Shown: in pieces, positions 48,886 to 57,918 of the stretch
Layout of the letters: each line of letters starts with the position of its first letter
Position numbering within the stretch: position 1 is the first letter of the stretch
From: Acanthamoeba sp. SK_2022b
Lineage: Eukaryota; Discosea; Longamoebia; Acanthamoebidae
NCBI GenBank assembly: GCA_027943245.1
Contig: JANDJZ010000143.1
Coordinates: 1-64,000 of the forward strand
Length of the DNA: 64,000 bases
Reading direction: 5' to 3'
Notes under the pieces: model-generated
Seen by the model: only the letters and a program-made list of their open reading frames with translations
What the model was told of the DNA's origin: nothing
Databases searched by the model: none
Position numbers and translations under genes: made by a program

Positions 48886-49164
48886 GTCACTCTCCACAAA
48901 AGCGTACGATTCAATCATTGTCGCGCATCCTAAGTCCGGTTCGGTAAATTGACCAAGACTAAAACGTGCTACGCCGATCTCTATTTCGTTAATTATCGGC
49001 TATTTTGCCACAACTTCTTGCCGGGCGGTGCTCAGCAAACCAGCAGATGGCGTTTTCTGGCCACCTATTATTGCGATAGGTTGCCTATCTGTTTAATTTT
49101 TCGCGTGTTATCAATATTGCACTCTTGTTACACTGCTGCCTGATTCACGCAGAGGAAGAATAGA

Positions 49165-49926
49165 ATGTATGAGATAGCAAAACGTACGGCGGGCGGCGCG
49201 CTGCTGTTGCTGTTGATGCCGCTGGTCGTCTGGGCATCCGGCTGGCACTGGCAGCCCGGCGGCAATGAGCCACTGCTCAAAGCGCTGTACTGGGTGACCG
49301 AAACCGTGACCTCGCCGTGGGGCATTCTGACCAGCGCTATCCTCTGCGGTTGGTTTTTGTGGTGCCTGCGCTTTCGCCTGAAGGCGGCCATCGGTCTGGC
49401 GCTTCTGCTTTTCGCCGCGCTGGTGATCGGGCAGGGGGTCAAGTCGTTAATCAAGGATCGGGTGCAGGAACCGCGGCCGTTCGTGGTATGGCTGGAGCAA
49501 ACCCACGGCGTGGATGGCAAATACTTCTATTCGCTGCATCGCAAAGAGCGCAGCGCGCTGGTGCGCGAGCAATTGCAGGATCAGACGCTGGTGCCGAACT
49601 GGCTGCGCAAGCACTGGCAGTTTGAAACCGGCTTCGCTTTCCCGTCGGGGCACACCATGTTCGCCGCTACCTGGGCGCTGTTGGGCGTAGGGCTGCTGTG
49701 GCCACGCCGCCATTATAAAACCGTCGCGCTGCTGATGGTGTGGGCGACCGGCGTGATGGGCAGCCGTCTGCTGTTGGGCATGCACTGGCCGCGCGATCTG
49801 GCGATGGCCACGCTGATCAGCTGGCTGCTGGTGGTGGTTACCTGCTGGCTGGCGCAGCGCTGGTTCGGCCCGCTGACGCCGCTGCCGCAAGAGCAGCAGG
49901 AAATCGCGGCGCGCAAGCCGGAATAA
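49165..49926 (+). CDS. pgpB: Phosphatidylglycerophosphatase B
   Basis: PgpB dephosphorylates phosphatidylglycerophosphate, undecaprenyl pyrophosphate and related lipids at the inner membrane. The 253 aa PAP2-family protein has about six helices and the three active-site motifs: KSLIKDRVQEPRP near residue 93, PSGH near 163 and SRLLLGMHWPRD near 196. It is divergent from ribA, matching E. coli. In E. coli lapA follows; here a 10-kb sugar locus intervenes. Confidence 0.95.
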   Translation: MYEIAKRTAGGALLLLLMPLVVWASGWHWQPGGNEPLLKALYWVTETVTSPWGILTSAILCGWFLWCLRFRLKAAIGLALLLFAALVIGQGVKSLIKDRVQEPRPFVVWLEQTHGVDGKYFYSLHRKERSALVREQLQDQTLVPNWLRKHWQFETGFAFPSGHTMFAATWALLGVGLLWPRRHYKTVALLMVWATGVMGSRLLLGMHWPRDLAMATLISWLLVVVTCWLAQRWFGPLTPLPQEQQEIAARKPE

Positions 49927-49937
49927 GCACGCTTCTT

Positions 49938-49960
49938 GCAGGCGCCAGTCAGGCGCCTGC
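49938..49960. terminator. Inverted repeat between pgpB and the DeoR gene
   Basis: A 9-bp stem (GCAGGCGCC and GGCGCCTGC) with an AGTCA loop lies 11 bases after the pgpB stop and overlaps the end of the convergent DeoR gene. Neither strand has a strong T run, so termination is plausible but not certain. Confidence 0.5.
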
Positions 49961-50743
49961 CACCAACACCTTCACCCCTACCTTCTCAAAGGCCTGTATG
50001 GCGGTATTGCTGATACCGTCGTCGGTAATCAAATAGTCGATATGCTGCCAGTCACAGGGCAATGCGAACATCGACACCTTATCGATCTTGCTGGAGTCGG
50101 CAACCACATACACCGTGTTGGCTGCGTTGATCATCGCCATTTTCAGTTTGATGTCGGTTTCGCTTGGGAAACTGAGTCCGTGACGGGGTGAGATACAGGC
50201 CGTTGCGAGGAACAGTTTCTGGGCCAGCACGTTTTCGAAGAAGCTGGCGGCTTTATCCCCGGAAGTGGAGAGCGTCGGAAATTTGAACGAGCCGCCGGTC
50301 AGCAAAATGTTCACGCCCGGTTCGCCCCCCAGCTGCAGCGCGATATTGACGCCGGTGGTGATAACGGACAGTTTCTTGATGTGGCTCAGGTGATTGGCGA
50401 TAGCCGTAGTGGTGGTGCCCGAATCAAGAATGATGGTGTCGCCCGGCTCGATAAAACCGGCGGCGAGCTTGCCGATGCGATCCTTGGCGGTCAGGTTGAC
50501 CTGGCGTTCCAACAGCATGGCATGGGTATTTTGCTTGCCGTCGACCAGGGTTGCGCCACCGTGGAAGCGCTGCACGTAGCCTTGTTGCTGCAGAACCCGC
50601 AGGTCGGTACGAATGGTCGCCTCGGTCAGCTTGAAGGTATCGGTAAGCATTTTGACCGTCGCCGAACCGTCTTCGCGGATCATGTCGAGGATCTTTTCGC
50701 GCCGTTGCTGCATTTCCGCCAGCTGTTCGCTTTTGCTTTTCAA
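49949..50743 (-). CDS. DeoR-family regulator of the split-transketolase locus
   Basis: A 264 aa DeoR-type repressor. The N-terminal helix-turn-helix (about 8-60) includes RREKILDMIREDGSATVKMLTDTF and TIRTDLRVLQQQGYVQRFHGGA; the C-terminal sensor domain has DSGTTTTAIANHL, ADSSK and LITDDG, and typically binds a sugar phosphate. The start is a TTG at 50743 with AGGAG 8 bases upstream; the longer frame to 50860 lacks a start signal. It is divergent from the transketolase operon, which it most likely represses. Confidence 0.87.
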   Translation of the reverse strand: MKSKSEQLAEMQQRREKILDMIREDGSATVKMLTDTFKLTEATIRTDLRVLQQQGYVQRFHGGATLVDGKQNTHAMLLERQVNLTAKDRIGKLAAGFIEPGDTIILDSGTTTTAIANHLSHIKKLSVITTGVNIALQLGGEPGVNILLTGGSFKFPTLSTSGDKAASFFENVLAQKLFLATACISPRHGLSFPSETDIKLKMAMINAANTVYVVADSSKIDKVSMFALPCDWQHIDYLITDDGISNTAIQAFEKVGVKVLVAGA

Positions 50744-50875
50744 TCGAAAGACTCCTGCACCTGTAAGTTCCCGCCGCGCGGTTTGCCACGGCAATTCCTT
50801 AATTGATGTGCTGAATTCTAGCTTGCGATTATTGATAAAGCTACGGATAAACCCGGGCAATCCCCTTTGGTTTTT

Positions 50876-51069
50876 ATTCGAAAATCAATGAGGTCAGTAA
50901 AAAAACAGCGGTAAAAACGAACTTAAAGTAGTCTTTTTGTTCATATGTAATTGTTATTTAAATATTTTAATGATTTGCGGTTTTGCCTTTTGAGTGCTTT
51001 TGTTTGAAATTTGATCTTGCCCACATTAATTATCGTTTTTGCTGCATATGATTTCCATTCGAAAATCAA
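50876..51069. repeat. Direct repeats flanking the DeoR-operon intergenic region (operator candidates)
   Basis: The 13-base sequence ATTCGAAAATCAA occurs at 50876-50888 and again at 51057-51069, in the same orientation. The first is 133 bp from the DeoR start and the second 65 bp from the transketolase start. The TTCGAAAA core resembles half-sites of DeoR-family operators, so looping or dual control is possible. The rest of this 390-bp gap is AT-rich; TTGAAA (51004) and AATTAT (51027) are a weak promoter candidate. Confidence 0.5.
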
Positions 51070-51133
51070 AGGCGAGTTAGCGGATCGGTTTCGATGCGAT
51101 AACGATAATCAAGGCGCTTAAGCAGAGGTGACG

Positions 51134-51937
51134 ATGGACTTCCAGGCGATTAAAAACACGGCGCGCCAGGCGCGCCGATATGTGGTGACCATGAACCATA
51201 AGGCAGGCAAGGGCCATACCGGCGCCGACCTATCGGAAATCGACATCATCTGCACCTTGTATATGGCGGTGATGGATCGCAGCAATGTCCGGCCCGATCA
51301 GGATCGGTTTATTTTGTCTAAAGGGCACGGCGCCGGCGGTTTTTACTGCAGCTGCGCGGCGATGGGCCTGCTTGATCCCGCGGTGCTCGATCAGTTCATG
51401 GGCGACGACACCTTGCTGGCCGGGCATCCGGTGCGACAGAAACTGCCGGAACTGGTAGAGATTAACTCCGGCGGTTTAGGGCATGGCCTACCGATCGCCG
51501 TGGGGCTGGCGCTGGGCAACAAATTGGCCGGGCGCGCACATCGCCGCGCTTTTGTGCTGCTGGGCGACGGTGAGCTGGCGGAGGGATCCAACTGGGAGGC
51601 GGCAATGGCGGCCAGCAAATTCAAGCTGGATAACCTGATTGCCATCGTCGATCGCAACCGGCTGCAGTTGGCGGGTAAGACAGAGGCCATCATGCCGCTG
51701 GAACCGCTGGCGGAAAAATGGCGCGCTTTCGGTTTCGAAACCCTGGAGTGCGACGGGCACGATCCGGCGGCGCTGGTGGCGGCGATCCAACGCCCGAGCC
51801 AGGACAAGCCGCGGGTGATTTTAGCCAATACCGAAAAGGGTCACGGCGTGTCGTTTATGGCTAACGTTGCCGCCTGGCATCACGCGGTACCGGACGAACA
51901 ACAGCTGGCGCAGGCGCTGGCGGAACTGGAGGGGTGA
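51134..51937 (+). CDS. Transketolase-like protein, N-terminal subunit
   Basis: A 267 aa protein equal to the thiamine-diphosphate-binding N-terminal third of transketolase. The pyrophosphate/Mg motif is GDGELAEGSNWEAAM followed by AIVDRNRLQLAG, and substrate-loop histidines occur in HKAGKGHTGADLSEIDI and SKGHGAGG. It needs the C-terminal partner encoded next. Split transketolases of this kind occur in dedicated sugar pathways such as apulose phosphate cleavage. The ATG at 51134 has AGAGG just upstream; a GTG at 51128 is also in frame. Confidence 0.88.
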   Translation: MDFQAIKNTARQARRYVVTMNHKAGKGHTGADLSEIDIICTLYMAVMDRSNVRPDQDRFILSKGHGAGGFYCSCAAMGLLDPAVLDQFMGDDTLLAGHPVRQKLPELVEINSGGLGHGLPIAVGLALGNKLAGRAHRRAFVLLGDGELAEGSNWEAAMAASKFKLDNLIAIVDRNRLQLAGKTEAIMPLEPLAEKWRAFGFETLECDGHDPAALVAAIQRPSQDKPRVILANTEKGHGVSFMANVAAWHHAVPDEQQLAQALAELEG

Positions 51938-51939
51938 AC

Positions 51940-52845
51940 ATGCAGGATTTACGCGATGCCGTGGTGACGGCGTTGATCGAAGAGCAGCTGGCGGGTGCAG
52001 ATCTGAGCGTGATGGTCGCGGACTCCACGTCCACGTCGAAAATTGCACCTTTCGAGCAGGCTTATCCAGAGCGGGTGGTGAACGTCGGAATTGCCGAACA
52101 GAACATGGTGGGCATGGCCGCCGGCATGGCGCTCAGTGGCCGTACGGTCTTTACCGCCAATGCCGCGCCTTTTCTGTTTGCCCGTTCTAACGAACAGATG
52201 AAAAACGATGTTTGCTACACGGAAACCAACGTGAAAATGCTCGGCCTGAATGCCGGATTCGGCTATGGGCCGCTGGGGGCGACGCATCACTGCATGAACG
52301 ATATCGCCATCGCCCGCACGCTGGGCAATCTCAGCGTCTATGCGCCGGCGGATGCGCGGCAAGCGGCAGAGATTGTCCGCCATGTCATCGCGCAACCCGG
52401 CCCGGCCTATATCCGCATGGACAGCGACAAGCTGCCGGTGTTGAACGCGAGCTATCACTTCCGCCCCGGAGAGCCGGAGGTGTTGCATCAGGGCTCTGAC
52501 AATCTGGTGTTTTGCCTGGGGACGGTGGCTCATGAGGCGATGAAGGTACTGGCGTTGGGCGAAAATCCGACCATCGTCTCGTTGCCTTCGCTCTGGCCAC
52601 TCAACGAGGCGGCGGTAGTGGCGTTGATGCGTTCGCACCGTCGGGTGCTGACCATGGAGGAGCACGCCCTCAGCGGTGGCCTGGGTACCATCATCGGTGA
52701 ACTGTTGCTGCGGTATCAGCTGTCGCGGCCGTTTACCGCACTGGGCGTGCCGGCTTACGAATTTACTCACAGCAGCAGCCGGGCGGCGCTGCGGCGTCAA
52801 TATGCCATCGACGCAGCAGGATTACAGGCTCAGTTAACGCAATAG
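51940..52845 (+). CDS. Transketolase-like protein, C-terminal subunit
   Basis: A 301 aa protein that covers the pyrimidine-binding (with the catalytic Glu in VNVGIAEQNMVGMAAGMAL) and C-terminal domains of transketolase (TMEEHALSGGLGTIIGELL). It pairs with the preceding N-terminal subunit to form an active site. A GTG at 51934 overlaps the previous stop, but the ATG at 51940 has GGAGG at a better distance. The substrate is not evident; two-carbon ketol transfer from a phosphorylated ketose is inferred. Confidence 0.87.
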   Translation: MQDLRDAVVTALIEEQLAGADLSVMVADSTSTSKIAPFEQAYPERVVNVGIAEQNMVGMAAGMALSGRTVFTANAAPFLFARSNEQMKNDVCYTETNVKMLGLNAGFGYGPLGATHHCMNDIAIARTLGNLSVYAPADARQAAEIVRHVIAQPGPAYIRMDSDKLPVLNASYHFRPGEPEVLHQGSDNLVFCLGTVAHEAMKVLALGENPTIVSLPSLWPLNEAAVVALMRSHRRVLTMEEHALSGGLGTIIGELLLRYQLSRPFTALGVPAYEFTHSSSRAALRRQYAIDAAGLQAQLTQ

Positions 52846-52855
52846 GGGGAATGCG

Positions 52856-53656
52856 ATGGATCGGAACGAATACGACGTCAATTTACGCTACGGTGTCGAT
52901 AGCCGGATGTCGCTGGCAGGGAAGGTTACCGTGATCACCGGCGGTCTGGGCGGCATCGCGATGGCCGCCAATCGCCTGCTGTTGGAAAAGGGCGCGCGCC
53001 TGGTATTGATGTATCCGGCCTTTGAACAGGACAAGGCCGCGGCAGCGCTGCGAGAGTTGGGGGAAGAACAGGTGTTCTGCCAGGTATGTGACGTGACCGA
53101 TTCCGACTCGGTGGCTGCCGCCTTCAACGCGGCTCAATCTCGCTTTGGTCGGCTCGATATCCTGGTCAACTGCGCGGGCTACGTCAATTTGCAGCCGGCG
53201 ACGGAGGTCACGCTCGAGGAGTGGCAGCGCCATCTGGCGGTCAATCTCACCGGGCCCTTCCTGTGCTCGCAGGAACTGGCGCGCCGTGCGATAACCGCCG
53301 GCCACGGCGGGAAAATCATCAACATCGCATCACAGGCGGCCTCCATCGCCATTGACGATCACTGCGCTTACACCTCCGCCAAGGCAGGGCTGCTGGGCAT
53401 GACCAAGGTGATGGCCAAAGAATGGGCGCCGCACGGCATTACGGTCAACACGTTATCGCCCACCGTGGTGCTGACGCCTATGGGAGAGAAAGCCTGGCGC
53501 GGCGAGAAGGGCGAGGCGATGAAAAAACTGATCCCGCTGGGGCGTTTTGCTTATACCGACGAAATTGCGGCGGCGATCCTGTTTTTTGCCAGCAACGGCA
53601 GCGACATGATTACCGGCGCGGACCTGATGATCGACGGCGGTTTTACCATTTGGTAA
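52856..53656 (+). CDS. SDR-family sugar/polyol dehydrogenase 1
   Basis: A 266 aa short-chain dehydrogenase. The NAD(P) motif is VITGGLGGIAMAA near residue 27, the active site has NIASQAAS and YTSAK, and the C-terminus is GADLMIDGGFTIW. An N-terminal extension of about 18 residues (MDRNEYDVNLRYGVDSRM) precedes the fold. It resembles polyol dehydrogenases, so it probably oxidises or reduces the sugar taken in by the ABC importer. It follows the transketolase subunits by 10 bases. Confidence 0.85.
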   Translation: MDRNEYDVNLRYGVDSRMSLAGKVTVITGGLGGIAMAANRLLLEKGARLVLMYPAFEQDKAAAALRELGEEQVFCQVCDVTDSDSVAAAFNAAQSRFGRLDILVNCAGYVNLQPATEVTLEEWQRHLAVNLTGPFLCSQELARRAITAGHGGKIINIASQAASIAIDDHCAYTSAKAGLLGMTKVMAKEWAPHGITVNTLSPTVVLTPMGEKAWRGEKGEAMKKLIPLGRFAYTDEIAAAILFFASNGSDMITGADLMIDGGFTIW

Positions 53657-53719
53657 GCGGCAACCGCAGCGATCGCCAACACCAGACGATGTTCAACACA
53701 ACGATAAGAGAACACCATC

Positions 53720-54652
53720 ATGAGAAAAATAGCCACTTACCTTACCCTGCTCACCGGTTTTGCCTGCACCTCTGCCATGGCGGCGGAAAAGGGCACGATC
53801 GCCATTCTCGTCAATTCGCTGGATAACCCTTATTACTCCGCAGAGGCCAAGGGGGCCGAGACCAAGGCCAAGTCCCTCGGTTACCAGACGCTGGTGTTGT
53901 CGCACGGCGAAGACGTTAAGCGCCAGGGGGAGCTGATCAGCTTGGTTATCGGCCGCAAAGTACAGGGCATCATTTTGGATAACGCCGATTCCCAGGCCAG
54001 CGTCGCCGCCGTGCAGCAGGCGAAAAACGCCGGTATTCCGGTGGTACTGATCAACCGCGAGATCCCGGTCGATGGCGTAGCGTTGGCGCAGATCACCCAT
54101 AACAACTTCCAGGCCGGCTCGGACGTCGCCAACCAGTTTGTAGAAAAAATGGGAGAAACCGGCAAATACGCCGAGCTGACCTGCAACCTGGCGGATAATA
54201 ACTGCGTCACGCGCTCGCAGTCGTTCCACAACGTGATCGACCAATATCCTGAGATGGTCAGCGTGGCGCGTCAGGATGCCAAGGGCAATCTGCTGGAGGG
54301 AAAACGCATCATGGACAGTATTCTGCAGGCGCATCCGGACATCAAAGGCGTGATCTGCGGCAACGGCCCGGTGGCGCTGGGGGCAGTGGCGGCGCTGAAG
54401 GCCGCCGGCCGGCAGGATGTCACCGTGGTGGGCATCGACGGCAGCAACGATGAACGCGACGCCATTCTCAACGGTAGCCTTTATGCCAGCGTGATGTTGC
54501 AGGCGCAGGCGATCGCCGTGCAGGGCGTTGAAATCCTCGACGGCTATTTCCAATCCGGCAGCTATACCGGCAAGGAGCGCGTGATGTTCCGCGGCATCCT
54601 GATCGGCAAAGACAATGCGCAACGGGTCAGTGACTTCAACTTCAAACCGTAA
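53720..54652 (+). CDS. Periplasmic sugar-binding protein of the split-transketolase locus
   Basis: A 310 aa RbsB-type binding protein. The signal peptide MRKIATYLTLLTGFACTSAMA is followed by EKGTIAILVNSLDNPYYSAEAKGAE, the usual N-terminal strand and helix, then GIILDNADSQASVAAVQQAKNAGIPVVLINRE and GIDGSNDERDAIL. It would capture the sugar or polyol for the ABC importer encoded downstream. The ligand cannot be deduced. Confidence 0.9.
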   Translation: MRKIATYLTLLTGFACTSAMAAEKGTIAILVNSLDNPYYSAEAKGAETKAKSLGYQTLVLSHGEDVKRQGELISLVIGRKVQGIILDNADSQASVAAVQQAKNAGIPVVLINREIPVDGVALAQITHNNFQAGSDVANQFVEKMGETGKYAELTCNLADNNCVTRSQSFHNVIDQYPEMVSVARQDAKGNLLEGKRIMDSILQAHPDIKGVICGNGPVALGAVAALKAAGRQDVTVVGIDGSNDERDAILNGSLYASVMLQAQAIAVQGVEILDGYFQSGSYTGKERVMFRGILIGKDNAQRVSDFNFKP

Positions 54653-54716
54653 TCCGCGCTGAGCGGTGTCTTTCATCACCCCGTCCCGGCGGCGGGGTGC
54701 GATCGGAGGTGTTGTT

Positions 54717-55334
54717 ATGTCGATGCGCATTGCGCTGGCCGTCACCGTCGTCCTGACGTTGAGCGGTTGCCGTATCGTCTCGGAGAAAAAACTGGCGGAG
54801 CTTCGCTCCCCGGTGAATCCGCATGTGGCGCAGGCGGCGGAGATTTACCGCAGCCAAATCGCCCCGCAAGCGATCAAAACGGCGCAGCCGCTGGGCGAGC
54901 TGATCGCCCGGATCGCCCAGGCCAAGGATTTTGACAGCGCCTGTGGTCTGCTGGGGTACCGCGCTCAACCGGAGTTTCCTTGTTATTTCAACGTTAAGGT
55001 CAGCGGTGAAGTCGCGGCGGTCAACACCCGGTCGCGCAGCGGAAAATTAACGCTCAAACTGACCGATGCGCCGCTCAGCAGCGTGGAGGTGCAGATAGGG
55101 CCGGTTTATCGCGGTACGGCGTTGCGCGACAGCTATCGCGGCCTGAGCTACAGCGATTTCAATGACCAAGCGTTGTTCGGTGATTTCGCCAGGGCGATTA
55201 ATCAGGCTTCGATCGACGAACTGGCCGGATCCCAACCCAAGGTGGGTGACCACATTACCGTGTATGGCGTATTCAGCAGCTGGCAGGCACCTGCCGAGCC
55301 GCTGTTGATCACGCCGGTACGCATTCAACCTTAA
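54717..55334 (+). CDS. DUF2291-family lipoprotein
   Basis: A 205 aa predicted periplasmic lipoprotein: MSMRIALAVTVVLTLSGC with the lipobox LSGC (Cys18). The rest is a soluble domain with an oligonucleotide-binding-like ending (VGDHITVYGVFSSW). It resembles the DUF2291 lipoproteins that are found in ribose-type ABC operons, though no function is known. GGAGGT precedes the ATG at 54717; the frame is open to 54666, but without a signal peptide. Its place between the binding-protein and ATPase genes suggests an accessory role in uptake. Confidence 0.7.
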   Translation: MSMRIALAVTVVLTLSGCRIVSEKKLAELRSPVNPHVAQAAEIYRSQIAPQAIKTAQPLGELIARIAQAKDFDSACGLLGYRAQPEFPCYFNVKVSGEVAAVNTRSRSGKLTLKLTDAPLSSVEVQIGPVYRGTALRDSYRGLSYSDFNDQALFGDFARAINQASIDELAGSQPKVGDHITVYGVFSSWQAPAEPLLITPVRIQP

Positions 55335-55343
55335 GGGGGCGTG

Positions 55344-56843
55344 ATGAGCGAACCGGTCATTATTCAAACGCGCAACGTTTCGCGTCTCTATCCCGGCGTC
55401 ACGGCGTTGGATAGCGTGAATTATCAAGTGATTCGCAATCAGGTCAACGTACTGATCGGCGAAAACGGCGCCGGCAAATCGACCATGATGAAGCTGCTGG
55501 CGGGGGTGGAAACCCCGTCCTCCGGCACCATCGAGCTGGAGGGAAAAGCGGTGACGTTAACCTCCACGCAGAAGGCGGAGCGGCTCGGGATCAGCATTAT
55601 TTTCCAGGAGCTGAATCTGTTCCCCAACCTGTCGGTGATGGACAACATTTTTATGGCCAACGAGTTCTTCCAGCGTGGCCGCATCAATGTGGATTATCAA
55701 TATCAGCTGGCCAAAGCCTTGCTGCAGCGGCTGGAGTTGGACATCGATCCGCATACGCCGTTGGGCAGCCTCGGTATCGGCCATCAGCAGCTGGTTGAAA
55801 TTGCTCGCGCGTTGGCGAAGGACACCCGGGTGCTGATCATGGATGAACCAACATCGGCGCTGAGCCAGGCTGAGGTGCGCACGCTGTTTCGGGTGATCGC
55901 CGATCTGAAAAAACGCGGCGTCACCATCATCTACATTTCTCACCGTCTGGAAGAGCTGATGGAGATTGGCGATCGCATCACGGTGTTCCGCGATGGGCGT
56001 TTTGTTGCCGCCGAGTCGGTCTGCAACGTCAGTATCCCGTGGATCATCGAAAAAATGGTCGGGGAAAAGAGCAAACACTTTGATTATTGCGCGGCAGAGC
56101 AAGGGGATGAAGTGCTGAAGGTCGAGCGGTTGACGCTGCCGCGTGAAAGCGGCGGCTATTGCCTCGACGACGTCAGTTTTTCACTGCGCAAAGGGGAAGT
56201 GATCGGCATTTATGGCCTGTTGGGCGCCGGCCGCACCGAACTGTTCAAGGTGATCAACGGCGTGATGCGCCAGACCGCCGGCCGCATTCTGCTCAACGGC
56301 GAAAGCGTGGAGCGGTTGGGGTTTCGTCAACGCATGGCGTTGGGCATGGCGCTGGTGCCGGAAGACCGGCAGGCGGAGGGGTTGGTGCAGATGATGTCGA
56401 TCAAGGCCAACATGACCCTGGCCAGCCTGGGGCGCAATGCACTGCGGCCGTTGGCGGCGGCTGGGGAGTGCGCGCTGGTCGATGGCATGATCGAAAAACT
56501 GGCGATCAAGGTGAGCGACCGGGAGCTGCCAATCACCAGCCTCAGCGGCGGCAATCAGCAGAAAGTGGTGTTGGGCAAGGCGCTGCTGACCGGGCCGCAG
56601 GTGGTGTTTCTCGATGAGCCGACGCGCGGAATCGACGTCGGCGCCAAAACGGACGTTTATCACCTGATTGGCGCTATGGCACGCCAGGGGCTGGCGGTGA
56701 TGTTCTCTTCGTCGGAGCTGGATGAGGTGGTCTCACTGGCCGACCGGGTGATGGTGATGGCGGACGGGAAGCTGACGGCCGATCTGCCGCGCGAACGGGC
56801 CGATCGCGAAACGCTGATCCGCGCCTCAACCCCACATGCATAA
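55344..56843 (+). CDS. Sugar ABC transporter ATPase with two ABC domains
   Basis: A 499 aa RbsA-like double ATPase. The N-terminal domain shows Walker A GENGAGKSTM, signature LGIGHQQ and Walker B VLIMDEPTSAL; the C-terminal domain has the degenerate P-loop GLLGAGRTELF, signature LSGGNQQK and Walker B VVFLDEPTRGID. AAGGGGG precedes the ATG at 55344 (a GTG at 55341 is adjacent). It energises the permease encoded next. Confidence 0.92.
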   Translation: MSEPVIIQTRNVSRLYPGVTALDSVNYQVIRNQVNVLIGENGAGKSTMMKLLAGVETPSSGTIELEGKAVTLTSTQKAERLGISIIFQELNLFPNLSVMDNIFMANEFFQRGRINVDYQYQLAKALLQRLELDIDPHTPLGSLGIGHQQLVEIARALAKDTRVLIMDEPTSALSQAEVRTLFRVIADLKKRGVTIIYISHRLEELMEIGDRITVFRDGRFVAAESVCNVSIPWIIEKMVGEKSKHFDYCAAEQGDEVLKVERLTLPRESGGYCLDDVSFSLRKGEVIGIYGLLGAGRTELFKVINGVMRQTAGRILLNGESVERLGFRQRMALGMALVPEDRQAEGLVQMMSIKANMTLASLGRNALRPLAAAGECALVDGMIEKLAIKVSDRELPITSLSGGNQQKVVLGKALLTGPQVVFLDEPTRGIDVGAKTDVYHLIGAMARQGLAVMFSSSELDEVVSLADRVMVMADGKLTADLPRERADRETLIRASTPHA

Positions 56844-56853
56844 GGATAAGGCA

Positions 56854-57918
56854 ATGCAAACCAAATATCGGTTGTATATGTATTTGCTGCAGGCGCGCAC
56901 CTTCATCGCCCTGTTGTTGGTGGTGCTGTTTTTCAGCAGCATGGTGCCGAATTTTCTGACCGTCTCCAATCTGCTGATCATGACGCAGCACGTGGCGATT
57001 ACCGGGTTGCTGGCGGTTGGCATGACGCTGGTGATCCTCACCGGCGGCATCGATTTGTCGGTCGGCGCGGTGGCGGGCTTGTGCGGGATGATCGCCGGTG
57101 CGCTGTTGACCGTCGGTATCCCGCTGTGGGACGGCAACCGGCTGTTTCTCAACGTTTTCGAAGTGATCGGTGCGGTGGCGCTGTTGGGCGTATTGTTGGG
57201 GTTGGTCAACGGCACGCTGATTACGCGGCTCGGTGTTGCGCCATTCATTTGTACCCTGGGCGCAATGTACGTGGCGCGTGGGGCGGCGTTGCTGACGGCG
57301 GACGGCAAAACCTATCCCAATCTGGTGGGCATGGAAGCGCTGGGCAACACCGGTTTCGCGGCCCTGGGATCTGGCACCTTTCTGGGCATTTACAATCCGA
57401 TTTGGCTGATGTTGGCCATCGTGTTGTTGGGGATCTATCTCACCAAGAAAACGCCGCTTGGGCGCTATATCTATGCGATTGGCGGCAATGAACCGGCAGC
57501 GCGGCTGTCGGGGGTGCCGATCGTCAAAGTGAAAATGTTCGTCTATGCCTTTTCCGGGCTGTGCGCGGCGCTGGTGGGGCTGGTTATCGCTTCACAATTG
57601 CAAACCGCGCACCCGATGACCGGCAATATGTTCGAGATGGACGCCATCGGCGCGACGGTACTGGGCGGTACGGCGCTGAGCGGTGGCCGCGGCAGGGTAT
57701 TCGGTTCGATCATCGGTGCCTTTGTGATCGTTTTTCTGGCGGACGGTTTGGTGATGATGGGCGTCAGCGAGTTCTGGCAAATGGTGATTAAAGGGTTGGT
57801 GATCGTCACCGCCGTGGTGATCGATCAGTTCCAGCAGCGTTTGCAAAGCAAGGTCATTTTGATGCAGCGCCAGGAAAAAAAAGCGGCGCAGCCGCTGGCT
57901 GAGGTGAGCCATGGTTAA
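56854..57918 (+). CDS. Sugar ABC transporter permease
   Basis: A 354 aa RbsC-like membrane protein with about ten hydrophobic segments and the family phrase LTGGIDLSVGAVAGLCGM near residue 62 and GRYIYAIGGNEPAARLSGV near 205. The ATG at 56854 is preferred because AAGGATAAGG lies just before it; an ATG at 56836 would overlap the ATPase gene by 8 bases. It overlaps the following kinase gene by 8 bases. Confidence 0.9.
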   Translation: MQTKYRLYMYLLQARTFIALLLVVLFFSSMVPNFLTVSNLLIMTQHVAITGLLAVGMTLVILTGGIDLSVGAVAGLCGMIAGALLTVGIPLWDGNRLFLNVFEVIGAVALLGVLLGLVNGTLITRLGVAPFICTLGAMYVARGAALLTADGKTYPNLVGMEALGNTGFAALGSGTFLGIYNPIWLMLAIVLLGIYLTKKTPLGRYIYAIGGNEPAARLSGVPIVKVKMFVYAFSGLCAALVGLVIASQLQTAHPMTGNMFEMDAIGATVLGGTALSGGRGRVFGSIIGAFVIVFLADGLVMMGVSEFWQMVIKGLVIVTAVVIDQFQQRLQSKVILMQRQEKKAAQPLAEVSHG

